Shown piece after piece: positions 1 through 9,314 of a stretch of DNA of 64,000 nt (position 1 is the stretch's first letter; every line of letters starts with the position of its first letter). The notes under the pieces are model-generated. The model saw nothing but the letters and a program-made list of their open reading frames with translations. It was not told the DNA's origin and ran no database searches. The stretch spans positions 1,798,001 through 1,862,000 of the forward strand of contig NZ_CP049916.1 of NCBI RefSeq assembly GCF_011578285.1. The letters run 5' to 3'. This DNA comes from Acinetobacter lanii (GTDB taxonomy: Bacteria > Pseudomonadota > Gammaproteobacteria > Pseudomonadales > Moraxellaceae). A program made the translations under genes and the position numbers.

Positions 1-402
1 TTTCCCTTCAGCCACAGCGGTTCCATAACCTGTAGGGGTAAAGATTGCGCCTAATCCTGCTCCTGCTGCTTGAATACGGGCTGCGAGGTTCCCTTGGGGC
101 ACCAATTCTAAATCGACTTTTCCAGCACAATACAGCTCTTCGAACACTTTGGTATTATTGGCTTTCGGAAATGAACAAATCATTTTCTTCACTAAACCAG
201 ACAGTAGTAATTTGGTTAGACCACGATCGCCAGAGGCTGCATTATTATTAATCACCGTTAAGTCTTTGGGTCCAAAATCAATCAATGCCTCAATCAATTC
301 AATCGGCTGCCCTGCAAGACCGAATCCACTGGTCATAATGCTCGCACCATCTGGAATCTGCTTTAAAAGCGTTTCAACATCCTGTGTGATTTTATTGATC
401 AT
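1..402 (-). CDS. CoA-transferase subunit A (partial, runs off the left edge)
   Basis: The reading frame opens at an ATG (rc of 400-402) and stays open to base 1, giving 134 residues of the N-terminal part of a class I CoA-transferase alpha subunit (3-oxoadipate / succinyl-CoA:3-ketoacid type). It carries the family's glycine-rich segment (GFGLAGQP), the VINNNA stretch and ELVPQGNLA, and closely parallels the catI product at 19630-20301. It starts 33 bp after the stop of the upstream transporter gene, so the two probably form one transcript. Given the neighbouring glutaryl-CoA and acyl-CoA dehydrogenases I infer activation of a dicarboxylate with succinyl-CoA as donor. The substrate cannot be fixed from this fragment, and the beta subunit would lie outside the window. 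Confidence 0.85.
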   Translation of the reverse strand, partial: MINKITQDVETLLKQIPDGASIMTSGFGLAGQPIELIEALIDFGPKDLTVINNNAASGDRGLTKLLLSGLVKKMICSFPKANNTKVFEELYCAGKVDLELVPQGNLAARIQAAGAGLGAIFTPTGYGTAVAEGK

Positions 403-435
403 ACGTCTTCCTTATCCTTTATTCTCAATCTTCAC

Positions 436-1710
436 TTAATCTGCTTTTTGCGGGTCAAATAAACGGTCTTTAATAAATAACAGTGGGATCAGACCACATA
501 AAAAGTAAGCAATGCCCATGATCAATAACCCTGTTCCAATTGAACCCCCTTGGGCAAAGAAACCAATGGTCACAGGCGCCAACACCGCACCCAAACGTCC
601 GATATTGTAGGCACCGCCAATAGCTGTACCACGCACTTTGGTTGAAAAACTTTCTGTCATATAGGTGGCATTAATGCCATACGGGATGCCATAGAGAAAA
701 CCGAAGAACAACATCAGCCATAAAATATTGTCGGGAGAATTACCAAACACAATGATTGGAATAAAAATTGCGGTTCCCATGGTGCCAAAGGCGAAGACCG
801 CACGACGACCAATTTTGTCCGCAATCATGCCTGCAATGACTTTGGTACACATCATGATGATGAATGTCCCAATCATATACATGGTCATGGCTTTAAATTT
901 GATGCCTAAATCGGACTCAAGATATGCAGGTAACCAGTTACTGACACCGTAATAGCCAAACTGTAAAAATGCCGTACTGAATGACCATAGGATAAACATG
1001 CGACGACTTGAAACATCCTGCATCACCATTTTAAAGGTATTTTTTGGTTTATCTTTGATATTACCCGACGTTTTCAACAGCTCACGTTGGCGACGGCTTT
1101 CCAGCCATGCTTTGGGTTCTGGGACCAAGAAATGCATGGCCACTGCTAACACAATGGGAATAATGGAAATGAAGAATAAAATGCGCCAACCATGTGTTGG
1201 GATCAGCCAACCTGCTAAACCCGTTGCCACAATTGAACCTAAAGTCCAACCTGTCATAAGCGCTGCTAATGCGGTGGTACGATATTTGGTTGGGACATAT
1301 TCCGCCATTAAGGTGTTACAGGCAATATAAAGTGCCCCTAATCCAATGGCGGAGATAAATCGCAAAGTCACAAACTGCTCATAACTTTGAGTAAAGCCTA
1401 ACCAAAACGTTAACAAAGAAAACAGTGCTATAGCCAAAACAATCACTCTGACACGTCCAAAGCGGTCACATGCCCAACCACCAAAGAAGCCACCCACAGC
1501 CATGCCTGCTAAGGTCCAACTACCGAGCGCACCCGCTTGAATGCTACTTAAGCCAAATTCTTGTTTTAAACTGGTTAAGCTATATGACAATAATGCGATA
1601 TCAGCACCATCCACCAACAATGCAAGAAAGGAGAAAATAAAGGCAAAAAGCCATACTTTTTTAGATGGGGCGTCCTGACTTACCGCTTCAGTTGCAGAAT
1701 TTGCTGTCAT
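436..1710 (-). CDS. MFS transporter, AAHS family (aromatic acid/dicarboxylate:H+ symporter)
   Basis: This is a 424-residue inner-membrane major facilitator with about twelve hydrophobic segments. It has the AAHS signature LVDGADIALLSYSL in helix 1, a loop 2-3 motif GGWACDRFGRVR, and a matching second-half loop IADKIGRRAVF. The start at 1710 is chosen over an upstream ATG at 1752 because AAAGGGA lies about 7 bases before it and the protein then begins MTANSATEA, normal for the family. It closely resembles the transporter at 29161-30402, which also sits beside an acyl-CoA dehydrogenase. I infer uptake of a dicarboxylate or aromatic acid degraded by the adjacent genes. The CoA-transferase subunit follows 33 bp downstream. 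Confidence 0.9.
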   Translation of the reverse strand: MTANSATEAVSQDAPSKKVWLFAFIFSFLALLVDGADIALLSYSLTSLKQEFGLSSIQAGALGSWTLAGMAVGGFFGGWACDRFGRVRVIVLAIALFSLLTFWLGFTQSYEQFVTLRFISAIGLGALYIACNTLMAEYVPTKYRTTALAALMTGWTLGSIVATGLAGWLIPTHGWRILFFISIIPIVLAVAMHFLVPEPKAWLESRRQRELLKTSGNIKDKPKNTFKMVMQDVSSRRMFILWSFSTAFLQFGYYGVSNWLPAYLESDLGIKFKAMTMYMIGTFIIMMCTKVIAGMIADKIGRRAVFAFGTMGTAIFIPIIVFGNSPDNILWLMLFFGFLYGIPYGINATYMTESFSTKVRGTAIGGAYNIGRLGAVLAPVTIGFFAQGGSIGTGLLIMGIAYFLCGLIPLLFIKDRLFDPQKAD

Positions 1711-1762
1711 TTCAATATCCCTTTTTGTTAAGCACTCCTGTGCTTTCAACATCTTGTTTTGA

Positions 1763-1784
1763 AATACAGTGGATTCACTGTATT
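1763..1784. promoter_or_regulatory. Inverted repeat upstream of the AAHS transporter (operator candidate)
   Basis: AATACAGTG and CACTGTATT form a perfect 9-bp inverted repeat separated by GATT, 53 bp upstream of the chosen transporter start. No T-run follows on either strand, so a protein-binding site is more likely than a terminator. It differs from the TTTCGC palindrome used elsewhere in the region. The binding protein is unknown. Confidence 0.45.
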
Positions 1785-1961
1785 GAGTATTAAATCTAAT
1801 TTTGGTTTTAGCTGTGACAAACGTTGATCCATTACGTTTGGTCTATATATGTCTCTTCTCTTGTTCTCTACAAAACGAATGTCGTCCAATCCACATCATT
1901 TTTTTAAAATGCAAAAACCTAAGATGAATACTTTCGATTCAACTTTGAGAACTTGAGAAAA

Positions 1962-1985
1962 ATGACCTAGTGATCACTAGGTCAT
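1962..1985 (-). terminator. Rho-independent terminator of the gcdH operon
   Basis: A perfect 24-bp palindrome (12-base arms ATGACCTAGTGA and its complement) starts 13 bp past the gcdH stop codon. Read on the minus strand it is followed by a run of five T. It closes the acyl-CoA dehydrogenase/gcdH transcript. Confidence 0.8.
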
Positions 1986-1998
1986 GGTTTGAGACTAC

Positions 1999-3198
1999 TT
2001 AGTTAGAAAAGGCAGCAATTCCAGTCTGTGCACGACCGAGAATTAAAGCATGCACATCATGAGTCCCTTCGTAGGTATTCACCACTTCAAGATTGACCAA
2101 ATGACGTGCTACGCCAAACTCATCAGAGATCCCATTGCCACCCATCATGTCACGTGCGACACGTGCGATATCGAGCGCTTTACCACAGTTATTACGTTTG
2201 ATCAGTGACGTTCCTTCAACTGAAGCAATACCTTCGTCTTTCATACGACCAAAACGCAGTGCGATTTGTAGACCGAGTGCAATTTCAGTTTGCATATCTG
2301 CCAATTTCTTTTGTACCAATTGGTTCGCAGCCAATGGACGACCAAATTGTTTACGATCCATAGTGTATTGATGTGCAGTATGCCAGCAGAATTCAGCAGC
2401 CCCCATTGCACCCCAAGCAATGCCATAACGCGCACTGTTCAAGCAAGTGAATGGACCACGTAAACCGCGAATCTCAGGGAAGGCATTTTCTTCAGGCACA
2501 AACACATTGTCCATCACGATTTCACCTGTGATCGAGGCACGTAAACCGACTTTACCGTGAATTGCTGGTGCAGAAAGCCCTTCCCAGCCTTTTTCTAAAA
2601 TGAAGCCACGAATATCACCGACATTACCTTCAGCTGAGACTTCTTTTGCCCACACCACAAATACGTCAGCAATTGGACTATTGGTGATCCACATTTTCGC
2701 ACCCGTTAAGCGATAACCGCCATCCACTTTCTTAGCACGAGTAATCATGCTGCCTGGATCTGAACCATGGTCAGGTTCAGTTAAACCAAAACACCCAATA
2801 AACTCGCCTGTTACCAATTTCGGTAAGTATTTTTGTTTTTGTTCTTCTGTACCAAATTCATTAATTGGCACCATTACCAGTGAACTTTGTACGCTTGCCA
2901 TCGAACGGTAACCTGAGTCTACACGTTCAACTTCACGTGCTATTAAACCATAACTCACGTAGTTCAGACCTGCACCACCGTATTGCTCTGGAATGGTTGG
3001 GCCTAATAAACCCAATTCACCCATTTCGCGGAAAATCGTTGGATCAGTTTTTTCATGACGGAATTGCTCCAACACACGAGGTTGAAGCTTATCCTGACAA
3101 TAGGCGCGCGCAGATTCCATAATCATACGCTCTTCTTCCGTCAGCTGTTGCTCAAGTAAAAATGGATCTTGCCAGTTGAATCGAATATTTGCAGCCAT
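1999..3198 (-). CDS. gcdH: Glutaryl-CoA dehydrogenase
   Basis: The 399-residue flavoprotein of the acyl-CoA dehydrogenase superfamily oxidises and decarboxylates glutaryl-CoA to crotonyl-CoA, passing electrons to ETF. The N-terminal [15 protein letters not shown], the [14 protein letters not shown] flavin region, [11 protein letters not shown] and [12 protein letters not shown] are characteristic of this subgroup. The catalytic Glu is in the [12 protein letters not shown] segment (about residue 377). It starts 32 bp downstream of the neighbouring acyl-CoA dehydrogenase with AAGGAA before the ATG, so the two are cotranscribed. The pair points to glutarate or odd-chain dicarboxylate breakdown, linked to the ETF:quinone oxidoreductase at 30494. 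Confidence 0.95.
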   Translation of the reverse strand: MAANIRFNWQDPFLLEQQLTEEERMIMESARAYCQDKLQPRVLEQFRHEKTDPTIFREMGELGLLGPTIPEQYGGAGLNYVSYGLIAREVERVDSGYRSMASVQSSLVMVPINEFGTEEQKQKYLPKLVTGEFIGCFGLTEPDHGSDPGSMITRAKKVDGGYRLTGAKMWITNSPIADVFVVWAKEVSAEGNVGDIRGFILEKGWEGLSAPAIHGKVGLRASITGEIVMDNVFVPEENAFPEIRGLRGPFTCLNSARYGIAWGAMGAAEFCWHTAHQYTMDRKQFGRPLAANQLVQKKLADMQTEIALGLQIALRFGRMKDEGIASVEGTSLIKRNNCGKALDIARVARDMMGGNGISDEFGVARHLVNLEVVNTYEGTHDVHALILGRAQTGIAAFSN

Positions 3199-3230
3199 GC
3201 TCTATTTTCCTTAAATTATTGTAATCAACA

Positions 3231-4385
3231 TTATGCGCTTACTGATTTAATCATTTCACGCGCAATAATAATCTGTTGAATTTGGGTAGTACCTTCATAT
3301 AAACGGAACAAACGCACATCACGGTAGAAGCGTTCAATTGCATATTCACTGATATAACCTGCACCCCCGTGAATTTGCAAACAACGATCTGCGACACGTC
3401 CACACATCTCGGTTGCAAACATTTTTGCACACGATGCTTCAACAGTGACATTCTGACCCGCATCTCGCTTACGTGCTGCATCGAGTACCATACATTTGGC
3501 TGCGTAAATCTCAGCTTTTGAGTCGGCCAACATGCCTTGAATCAACTGGAAATTAGCAATTGGCTGACCAAACTGTTTACGCTCAGTCGCATAATTTAAG
3601 GCATCATTCAGCATACGTTCTGCCATACCTACGCTGTATCCTGCGATATGTAGACGGCCTTTGTCCAATACACGCATTGCGGTTTTGAAACCAATCCCTT
3701 CAATACCACCAATCAATTGGTCTTGATGCACACGACAGTTATCAAAAATCACGTCACAGGTATATGAGCCATGTTGCCCCATTTTTTTGTCAATTTTACC
3801 CAAGCTTAAACCTGGGGTACCTGCTTCCACTAAAAATGCAGAAATGCCACCTGCCCCTTTAATTTCAGGATTAGTACGCGCCATAACAGTAAATGTCGTT
3901 GCACGCGGAGCATTGGTAATAAAACGTTTAGTGCCATTTAAGATGTAATGATCACCCTCTTTAACTGCTGAGGTTTTAAGCGATGCTGCATCCGAGCCTG
4001 AATCAGGCTCAGTTAAACAAAATGAACCAATGATTTCACCACTGGCATAACGAGGTAAGTATTTTTGTTTTTGCTCTTCTGTACCGTCAATAATGATGCC
4101 ACTCGAACCAATGCCATTATTGGTCCCAATTAAAGAGCGGAATGCTGCTGATGTTTGCCCTAGCTCCATGGCCACTAGAATTTCTTCTTCCATGGTAATG
4201 CCCAAACCACCGTATTGCTCTGGAATGGTTAAACCGAACAAGCCCAGTTCTTTCATTTGGCCGACAATATGCTCAGGAATCGCATTATTTTCTTCAACTT
4301 CATGTTCAAGCGGCACCAGTTCATTTTGAACAAAATCACGAATGGTTGATAGCAGTTGATCAAGCATCTCAGGATCACGAATCAT
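3231..4385 (-). CDS. Acyl-CoA dehydrogenase (dicarboxylyl-CoA type, DcaA-like)
   Basis: This is a complete 384-residue acyl-CoA dehydrogenase. It has the flavin-contact segments SFCLTEPDSGSDAASL and RFITNAP, the RKQFGQPIANFQ helix, QIHGGAGYISEY, and the catalytic Glu in LYEGTTQIQQ (about residue 364). It is a close paralog of the enzyme at 27944-29098, with long identical stretches. The ATG is preceded by GGAG at a good distance, like its paralog. A 19-bp palindrome about 50 bp upstream (4436-4454) matches the sites at the other dicarboxylate promoters. In Acinetobacter, enzymes of this kind next to AAHS transporters act on adipyl-CoA-like thioesters; the exact chain length is not visible here. 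Confidence 0.9.
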   Translation of the reverse strand: MIRDPEMLDQLLSTIRDFVQNELVPLEHEVEENNAIPEHIVGQMKELGLFGLTIPEQYGGLGITMEEEILVAMELGQTSAAFRSLIGTNNGIGSSGIIIDGTEEQKQKYLPRYASGEIIGSFCLTEPDSGSDAASLKTSAVKEGDHYILNGTKRFITNAPRATTFTVMARTNPEIKGAGGISAFLVEAGTPGLSLGKIDKKMGQHGSYTCDVIFDNCRVHQDQLIGGIEGIGFKTAMRVLDKGRLHIAGYSVGMAERMLNDALNYATERKQFGQPIANFQLIQGMLADSKAEIYAAKCMVLDAARKRDAGQNVTVEASCAKMFATEMCGRVADRCLQIHGGAGYISEYAIERFYRDVRLFRLYEGTTQIQQIIIAREMIKSVSA

Positions 4386-4435
4386 TCTTTACTCCATATT
4401 TATAGTATTGGGATAAATTCCTTTATCCATTTTTG

Positions 4436-4454
4436 TATTTCGCAATACGAAATA
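4436..4454. promoter_or_regulatory. IclR-type operator candidate, site A (TTTCGC palindrome)
   Basis: TATTTCGCAATACGAAATA is a palindrome with 7-base arms and a 5-base spacer. It lies 50 bp upstream of the acyl-CoA dehydrogenase/gcdH operon, in the divergent region shared with an iclR gene. The core TTTCGCA-N-T-N-CGAAA recurs at 22753, 27654 and 27804. Confidence 0.6.
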
Positions 4455-5095
4455 AATAACCACATATTTCAAAAAATATCAATAAAATTTCAGTTTTTTT
4501 CATCTTTTCTTTCGAAAAACCAGCCTAACATTCGCAGAGTAAAAAATGAATTAGACTCAAAATGTATCGTCCAAACGTGGCATTTTTGAATCAATTCTAC
4601 CCACACCAACACCCTTCGCTAAAAAGGCTATTCAAGGAGAAATGGAATAAACGCGTGCCAAATTTTAGATTTTTAATATTTAAGAAAGACGGTGATAACG
4701 CTGAAATTTTGAGAAACTGAGATGGTATCGTAGAATTTTATCTTAGCTTAAGCACATTAAATTTGATCAAATATCATTTTAAATACAATACTTTATTCAA
4801 AAAATTTCATTTATTTTGAATATTTTTTTATTGAAATTTTATCCTGATAATATCGATTTAAATACGCTCTTAAACTGCATTAAAGACATGAGTGATGACT
4901 CACTTTAGATGATGATTCAATTGATTTTCAATGCTGTAATCTCAAAAGATACCCTTATAAATATGCCACGCATAAAACATACTCAAACCTTAAAGAGCGA
5001 TTCAACCATAGAAAAATTGAATTAAATGATGAATTTATTTTGTATCGTGAAATTATATTGATATCATGCATTAAATTTACTATGAACGCTTTCAC
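4455..5095. other. AT-rich divergent intergenic region
   Basis: Very AT-rich DNA separates the minus-strand acyl-CoA dehydrogenase operon from the plus-strand iclR gene. It should hold the iclR promoter. Apart from site A at its left edge I see no convincing gene, repeat or hairpin. Confidence 0.5.
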
Positions 5096-5935
5096 ATGAC
5101 TCTAAAAAATAAATCAGGCGAACATCCCAATTTTGATGAGATCCGTTTGGATCCTATTTCGCATATTCATCGCGAAAATAATCCGCAATTTATCGCTTCA
5201 ATTGCACGAGGCTTTGAAATTTTACGCTGCTTTTCATCTACCAATCAGCTTTTGGGTAATCAAGAGATTGCTCAGCTCACCAATCTGCCTAAACCGACTG
5301 TAGCCCGTATCACCAGTACATTGGTCTCATTGGGGTATTTAAAGCAATTACCCAACACCACCAAATACTTACTCGATGTTGGCGTATTGGCCTTGGGTTA
5401 TTCTGCGCTATCTAATATTTCTGCACGTACCCAAGCACAACCATTTATGCAAGAAATGTCCCAATATGCTCAAGCGCCTGTGGCTATGGCAACCCGCGAT
5501 CGTTTGAATATGATTTATTTAGATGTCGTGCATACCGAATCAACATTAACCATGCGTCGTCCAGTGGGTTCTACACTTCCGATTCATTCGAGTGCCATGG
5601 GACGTGCTTGTCTTGCAGCAATGGAAGCCAAAGAACGGGATTATTTAATTGACGCGATTCGTCAACGTAATTTAGAGAATTGGCCTACGATTAAACGTAA
5701 TTTAGAACGTTCTTTACGTGATTTTCAAGATTATGGCTATTGTCTTTCGATTGGAGATTGGGCACGTGATGTGAACTCAGTGGCTGTTCCCCTGATTCAT
5801 CCTAAGCATGGTATCTTGGTATTTAACTGTGGTGCTCCGAGCTATTTACTCAATCAAGAAAAATTAGAAAATGAAATTGGTCCACGCCTCATTCATATGG
5901 TCAGTAATATCTCCATTGGCTTAAATAATAACTAA
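5096..5935 (+). CDS. IclR-family transcriptional regulator
   Basis: The 279-residue protein has an N-terminal winged helix (about residues 31-95, with LGNQEIAQLTNLPKPTVARI as the recognition helix region) and a C-terminal IclR effector domain (SSAMGRACLAAM, DWARDVNSVAVPL, GILVFNCGAPS). It belongs to the PcaU/PobR-like group and is a clear paralog of the regulator at 21879-22724. It is divergent from the acyl-CoA dehydrogenase/gcdH operon, so it most likely controls that operon in response to a dicarboxylate-derived ligand. The ribosome-binding site before the ATG is weak, but no better in-frame start is seen. Confidence 0.9.
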   Translation: MTLKNKSGEHPNFDEIRLDPISHIHRENNPQFIASIARGFEILRCFSSTNQLLGNQEIAQLTNLPKPTVARITSTLVSLGYLKQLPNTTKYLLDVGVLALGYSALSNISARTQAQPFMQEMSQYAQAPVAMATRDRLNMIYLDVVHTESTLTMRRPVGSTLPIHSSAMGRACLAAMEAKERDYLIDAIRQRNLENWPTIKRNLERSLRDFQDYGYCLSIGDWARDVNSVAVPLIHPKHGILVFNCGAPSYLLNQEKLENEIGPRLIHMVSNISIGLNNN

Positions 5936-5942
5936 CTCATCC

Positions 5943-5978
5943 TGTAGCCATAACCGACTTAATTCTGTTGTGGCTACA
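5943..5978 (+). terminator. Stem-loop after iclR
   Basis: TGTAGCCATAAC pairs with GTTGTGGCTACA (12 bp, one G-U pair) around a 12-base loop, starting 8 bp past the iclR stop. There is no strong T-run, so it may be a weak or Rho-assisted terminator. Confidence 0.45.
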
Positions 5979-6091
5979 ATGAATTTCGATTCAAACATGA
6001 TTGTGTCACACAGCGACTGTCATGTTTTTTCATAAGATCATCAGTCTATTTTTCGCTGTTACACATATCATATACACACGCTATTTATAGG

Positions 6092-6895
6092 CTATCCCCC
6101 TATTTTTCTTAAAGTTAAAATCTGTTCACTTCTTCCAAATGGGCCTTTGCTATCATGCAAAATAGCACTAGTCATGCCAATGCCATCTTCACCAAATTGT
6201 TGAATCGCCTCCATACCTAACCAATGTCCTTCTGGATAGCGTAACAAATGAATTTGAAGATCGAGGTTCGGATATGCCCAGCCTTGAGCAGGATCAATTC
6301 GGGAAACAATGCCATTGGCGGTATCCACCATGCCCATCAATTTCACAAAATCTGAGGTGACTTGGTTTTCCACCATGTCACATTCATTGGTCATCCATAC
6401 GATGCCTTTGCCATGACGATGCTCATCATTGGCACGCGTAATCGTGCTCTGAATAAAACCGCCAGGCCATTTTTTCATTTCTTCCCATATTTGACACTGT
6501 TCAGGTTGTCCTATTGCAGTATCCTCTTGCCCTGAAATACTACGGGTGTCTTGGGTTTGCATACGCCACGCACGTGCCACAATACAGGTTTTACCTTCAG
6601 CCTTCATTTCTGCTTCAATCAGTTCAATGGTTTTTCCTGCACGAACTACCCGTGTCGTAATACTAAAATCACCAAAATGAATTAATCCAAAAATGTCTAG
6701 ACTGATACGCCCAATACGCATATGTGATCGCGGCTGAAAATTCTCCAGCTCTAGACTCAAAATTCCGGTCGCAGGTGCCATATGCTGCTCATGCGGATTC
6801 CATGCGCCTTGTGCATGAATGTTTGCTCGATAATAGGCTGTTTCAGATCCATCTGAATGTGATTCACGATTGAGTAATGAATAGTATGCTGACAT
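6092..6895 (-). CDS. Acyl-CoA thioesterase-like protein (double hotdog)
   Basis: This 267-residue soluble protein looks like an acyl-CoA thioesterase of the TesB-like double-hotdog type. The N-terminal half has an ATGILSLELENFQPRSHM/RISLDIFG pattern, and the C-terminal half has VKLMGMVDTANGI, PNLDLQIHLLRYPEGHWLGMEA and a GIGMTSAILHDSKGPFG strand-loop close to TesB ends. No signal peptide is visible. Its position in the dicarboxylate/aromatic island suggests it releases CoA from stalled acyl-CoA intermediates, but the substrate is unknown. It appears monocistronic, with iclR convergent on its downstream side. Confidence 0.65.
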   Translation of the reverse strand: MSAYYSLLNRESHSDGSETAYYRANIHAQGAWNPHEQHMAPATGILSLELENFQPRSHMRIGRISLDIFGLIHFGDFSITTRVVRAGKTIELIEAEMKAEGKTCIVARAWRMQTQDTRSISGQEDTAIGQPEQCQIWEEMKKWPGGFIQSTITRANDEHRHGKGIVWMTNECDMVENQVTSDFVKLMGMVDTANGIVSRIDPAQGWAYPNLDLQIHLLRYPEGHWLGMEAIQQFGEDGIGMTSAILHDSKGPFGRSEQILTLRKIGG

Positions 6896-6908
6896 ATATT
6901 TCCCTATA

Positions 6909-6929
6909 GATTATTGATTATTGATTATT
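6909..6929. repeat. Three tandem copies of a 7-bp unit
   Basis: GATTATT is repeated three times directly, starting 13 bp upstream of the thioesterase gene start. It could affect promoter spacing by slippage, but no function is evident. Confidence 0.6.
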
Positions 6930-7132
6930 ATCATCTTCAATAGTTATGATTGAGCTACTGAGTAGCTTTAAATGAATGCTTTCTACAATCTCCTGTATCG
7001 ACTTTAAATGATTTTTTGCATGAAATGAACGACTTTTTATAGGTGTTGCGTCATTAAAAAACCTGAGCTTATCGCTAAATAAGACTCAGGTTCTATGTTG
7101 CTTTAAATCAATATGTGAATCATCAAATTTTA

Positions 7133-7182
7133 GATCATTCAATCATGATCATTCAATCATGATCATTCAATCATGATCATTA
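7133..7182. repeat. 14-bp tandem repeat, 3.5 copies
   Basis: GATCATTCAATCAT occurs three times in a row (7133-7146, 7147-7160, 7161-7174) followed by a partial unit. It abuts the first copy of the MITE-like element. The unit contains the palindrome ATGATCAT across each junction. Confidence 0.8.
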
Positions 7183-7378
7183 GATCTCTTGCAAAAGTCG
7201 AAAAATATTCAAAATTGAATAATAAAATGAAGATTGAAAGGTTCCTTTAAACTTTACGAGAAGGTCGGGATGAGGGGAATTTTCATATAAATCCTCTCCC
7301 TAACCCTCTCCTTTAAAAGGAGAGGGAACTTTCATTATGAATTAAACCGTGGTTAAAATTTGATTTATGCAAGAAGTC
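7183..7378. mobile_element. MITE-like repeat, copy 1 (196 bp)
   Basis: This non-coding element is flanked by TA on both sides (7181-7182 and 7379-7380). Its ends form imperfect terminal inverted repeats (GATCTCTTGCAAAAGTC against GACTTCTTGCATAAATC, 13 of 17 matching). It carries an internal perfect hairpin CCCTCTCCTTT/AAAGGAGAGGG at 7304-7326 that may terminate transcription. A second copy lies at 9315-9537 in the same orientation. There is no transposase, so it would be moved in trans by an element with similar ends. The right end forms part of the stop codon of the adjacent transporter gene. Confidence 0.75.
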
Positions 7379-8748
7379 TATTGATTTTCAAATTGTAGCT
7401 TAGGTTTCACCACAGGCTGTGCTGTTAATTCCGCACTGATGGCAGCATCTGAACGACGGTGGTTAATCAATGACAATGCCACCGCACCAATCAAACCAGC
7501 CAAGCTGATGACCATGAAGTTTTGTTCAATCGGCAAGTTTAACGCCACGATGAAACCGATCAGTAATGGTGCCAAAATAGCCCCCATACGACCGATGCCT
7601 GCGGCCATCCCAATACCGGTTGAACGAATCGCACTTGGGTAGAACTGACCGCAATAGGCATACGCCACAATTTGCGCACCTGTTGTACATGCCCCTACGA
7701 CACCAATCACGATATACAACATTTCTGTCGCCATTGGTAAAGTCATCATGTAGAGGAACACACTGCCCAAAGCGTACATGGTCACCAAGACCCATTTGAT
7801 ATGGAATTTGTCTGCAAGCCAACCACCACCGACTGCGCCAACCACTGCCCCTACGTTCAGTGCAATCACAAAGCTTAATGCAGAACCTAAACTATAGCCT
7901 GACATTGCCATCAGTTTGGTTAACCATGTGCTTAAGGCATAGACCATAAACAGACCCGTGAAATATGCGCCCCAGAACATAAAGGTACTCAATGCACGAC
8001 CTTCTTGGAACAATTGTGCAATCGCAGGTTTAGAGTCATCGGCTTGAATGGTTTGGGTAAACTCAACGGTGTGATCCAATTGAATGGACGGTTCCATATC
8101 ACGAACCACTTTTTGCAGATCTTGCTGATTTTGTTTCTTTAACAAATACGACAACGACTCAGGCATTGATTTCAAAATAAAGGGTAGTAATAACACCGGT
8201 ACTCCCGCAGCGAAGAACACCACTTGCCAACCAAATTCTAAAATGAATTGTTTACCAATGACTGCGGCTAGTACACCACCAATGGCATAGCCTGAGAACA
8301 TAAATGTAGTCATTAAACTACGAATTTTCTTTGGTGAATATTCTGTCATTTGCGCCACGATATTTGGCATGACTCCACCAATACCTAAGCCTGCAATAAA
8401 GCGCAAAATACTAAAGGTCACAGGATCATCGGTCAGACCTGCTGCTGCTGTAAACACACTGAATAAAAATACGCAGATTGCAATCGTCAATTTACGACCA
8501 ATTTTTTCAGAAATTGAACCCAAGAAAATTGCACCAAACATCATGCCGAATAATGCTGAACTTGCCATGAACCCTGCTGTAGAGGCATCTACACCCATCC
8601 CACTCATAATTGAAGGAAGTGCTGCACCTGCCACCGCAATATCATAACCGTCGATAATAATGATGATAAAACACCAAGCTAAAACTTTTGCATGAAACTT
8701 ATTAAATTTCGCTTCATCTGCAACCTTATGTACATCGATGTACTGCAT
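7378..8748 (-). CDS. MFS transporter, AAHS family, BenK-like (aromatic acid uptake)
   Basis: This is a 456-residue major facilitator with twelve predicted membrane segments. It has the DGYDIAVAGAALPSIM signature in helix 1, the loop motif GSISEKIGRKLTI and the second-half GGGWLADKFHIK. The start at 8748 is preferred over an ATG at 8769 because AAGGAG lies 6 bases before it. With the ben/cat genes 3 kb away, uptake of benzoate or a related acid is likely. The stop codon TAG is made from the TA target plus the first G of the MITE-like element, so the original C-terminus may have differed. The protein still looks full length. A 19-bp palindrome sits 42 bp upstream. Confidence 0.88.
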   Translation of the reverse strand: MQYIDVHKVADEAKFNKFHAKVLAWCFIIIIIDGYDIAVAGAALPSIMSGMGVDASTAGFMASSALFGMMFGAIFLGSISEKIGRKLTIAICVFLFSVFTAAAGLTDDPVTFSILRFIAGLGIGGVMPNIVAQMTEYSPKKIRSLMTTFMFSGYAIGGVLAAVIGKQFILEFGWQVVFFAAGVPVLLLPFILKSMPESLSYLLKKQNQQDLQKVVRDMEPSIQLDHTVEFTQTIQADDSKPAIAQLFQEGRALSTFMFWGAYFTGLFMVYALSTWLTKLMAMSGYSLGSALSFVIALNVGAVVGAVGGGWLADKFHIKWVLVTMYALGSVFLYMMTLPMATEMLYIVIGVVGACTTGAQIVAYAYCGQFYPSAIRSTGIGMAAGIGRMGAILAPLLIGFIVALNLPIEQNFMVISLAGLIGAVALSLINHRRSDAAISAELTAQPVVKPKLQFENQ

Positions 8749-8789
8749 GATCATCTCCTTGATTTTCATGTTTTTTATTTATTATCAAA

Positions 8790-8808
8790 AAATCAAATCA
8801 TTTGATTT
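8790..8808. promoter_or_regulatory. Perfect palindrome upstream of the BenK-like gene (operator candidate)
   Basis: AAATCAAATCATTTGATTT is a perfect palindrome (9-base arms around one C) 42 bp upstream of the transporter start. Its size and symmetry suit a MarR-type or similar dimer, and a marR gene lies about 1.1 kb away at 9860-10345. Confidence 0.45.
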
Positions 8809-9314
8809 TTGAGTTATTCAACGATTAAACAGTCAATAATCCGCTCATTGCATCTGTTTAAAAGCCTGTTATATCCAATCAAATTTAATCGTTAAGGTAT
8901 ACTTAATAGTCATTGATTAAAAATAACCCACCCCAACAAACTAATCACTATCAAAAATTATGTCAATATCATTACACATATAATTTTATACTTTTTAAAT
9001 ATGATCTTTTAAAAAATATAAAATCCATTAATTTAAAATTAAAATCAATAACTTATAATTAAAAATAGATAGAATGATTATTTTATAGATTTTAAATTTA
9101 TGCAGTTTTAATTAGAATTTACTTTTAGAACCTTAAACCAGAAATAAGTTAATAAAATATAAATCACGTAAACAATTTAATAATTTTTAATAGTGAGTCA
9201 ATTCCGACCACGATTAATGAAATATCACGGCTTTGATCTTTATTTTTGTATAAACATAGAGGAGATTAAAACAGATCCACTGATCATCTAATCAAGATAA
9301 AAAGATGAACAATA
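8809..9314. other. AT-rich intergenic DNA
   Basis: This roughly 500-bp stretch is extremely AT-rich with no open frame of note. It presumably holds the transporter promoter on its left side. I found no gene or RNA in it. Confidence 0.5.

Noticed and set aside
4356..4589. Small plus-strand open frame upstream of the acyl-CoA dehydrogenase
   Set aside because: It overlaps the dehydrogenase start and the operator-like palindrome, has no ribosome site, and its composition is that of AT-rich non-coding DNA.
7133..7182. Possible CRISPR-like array
   Set aside because: The 14-bp units are directly adjacent with no spacers and there are no cas genes; it is a simple tandem repeat.
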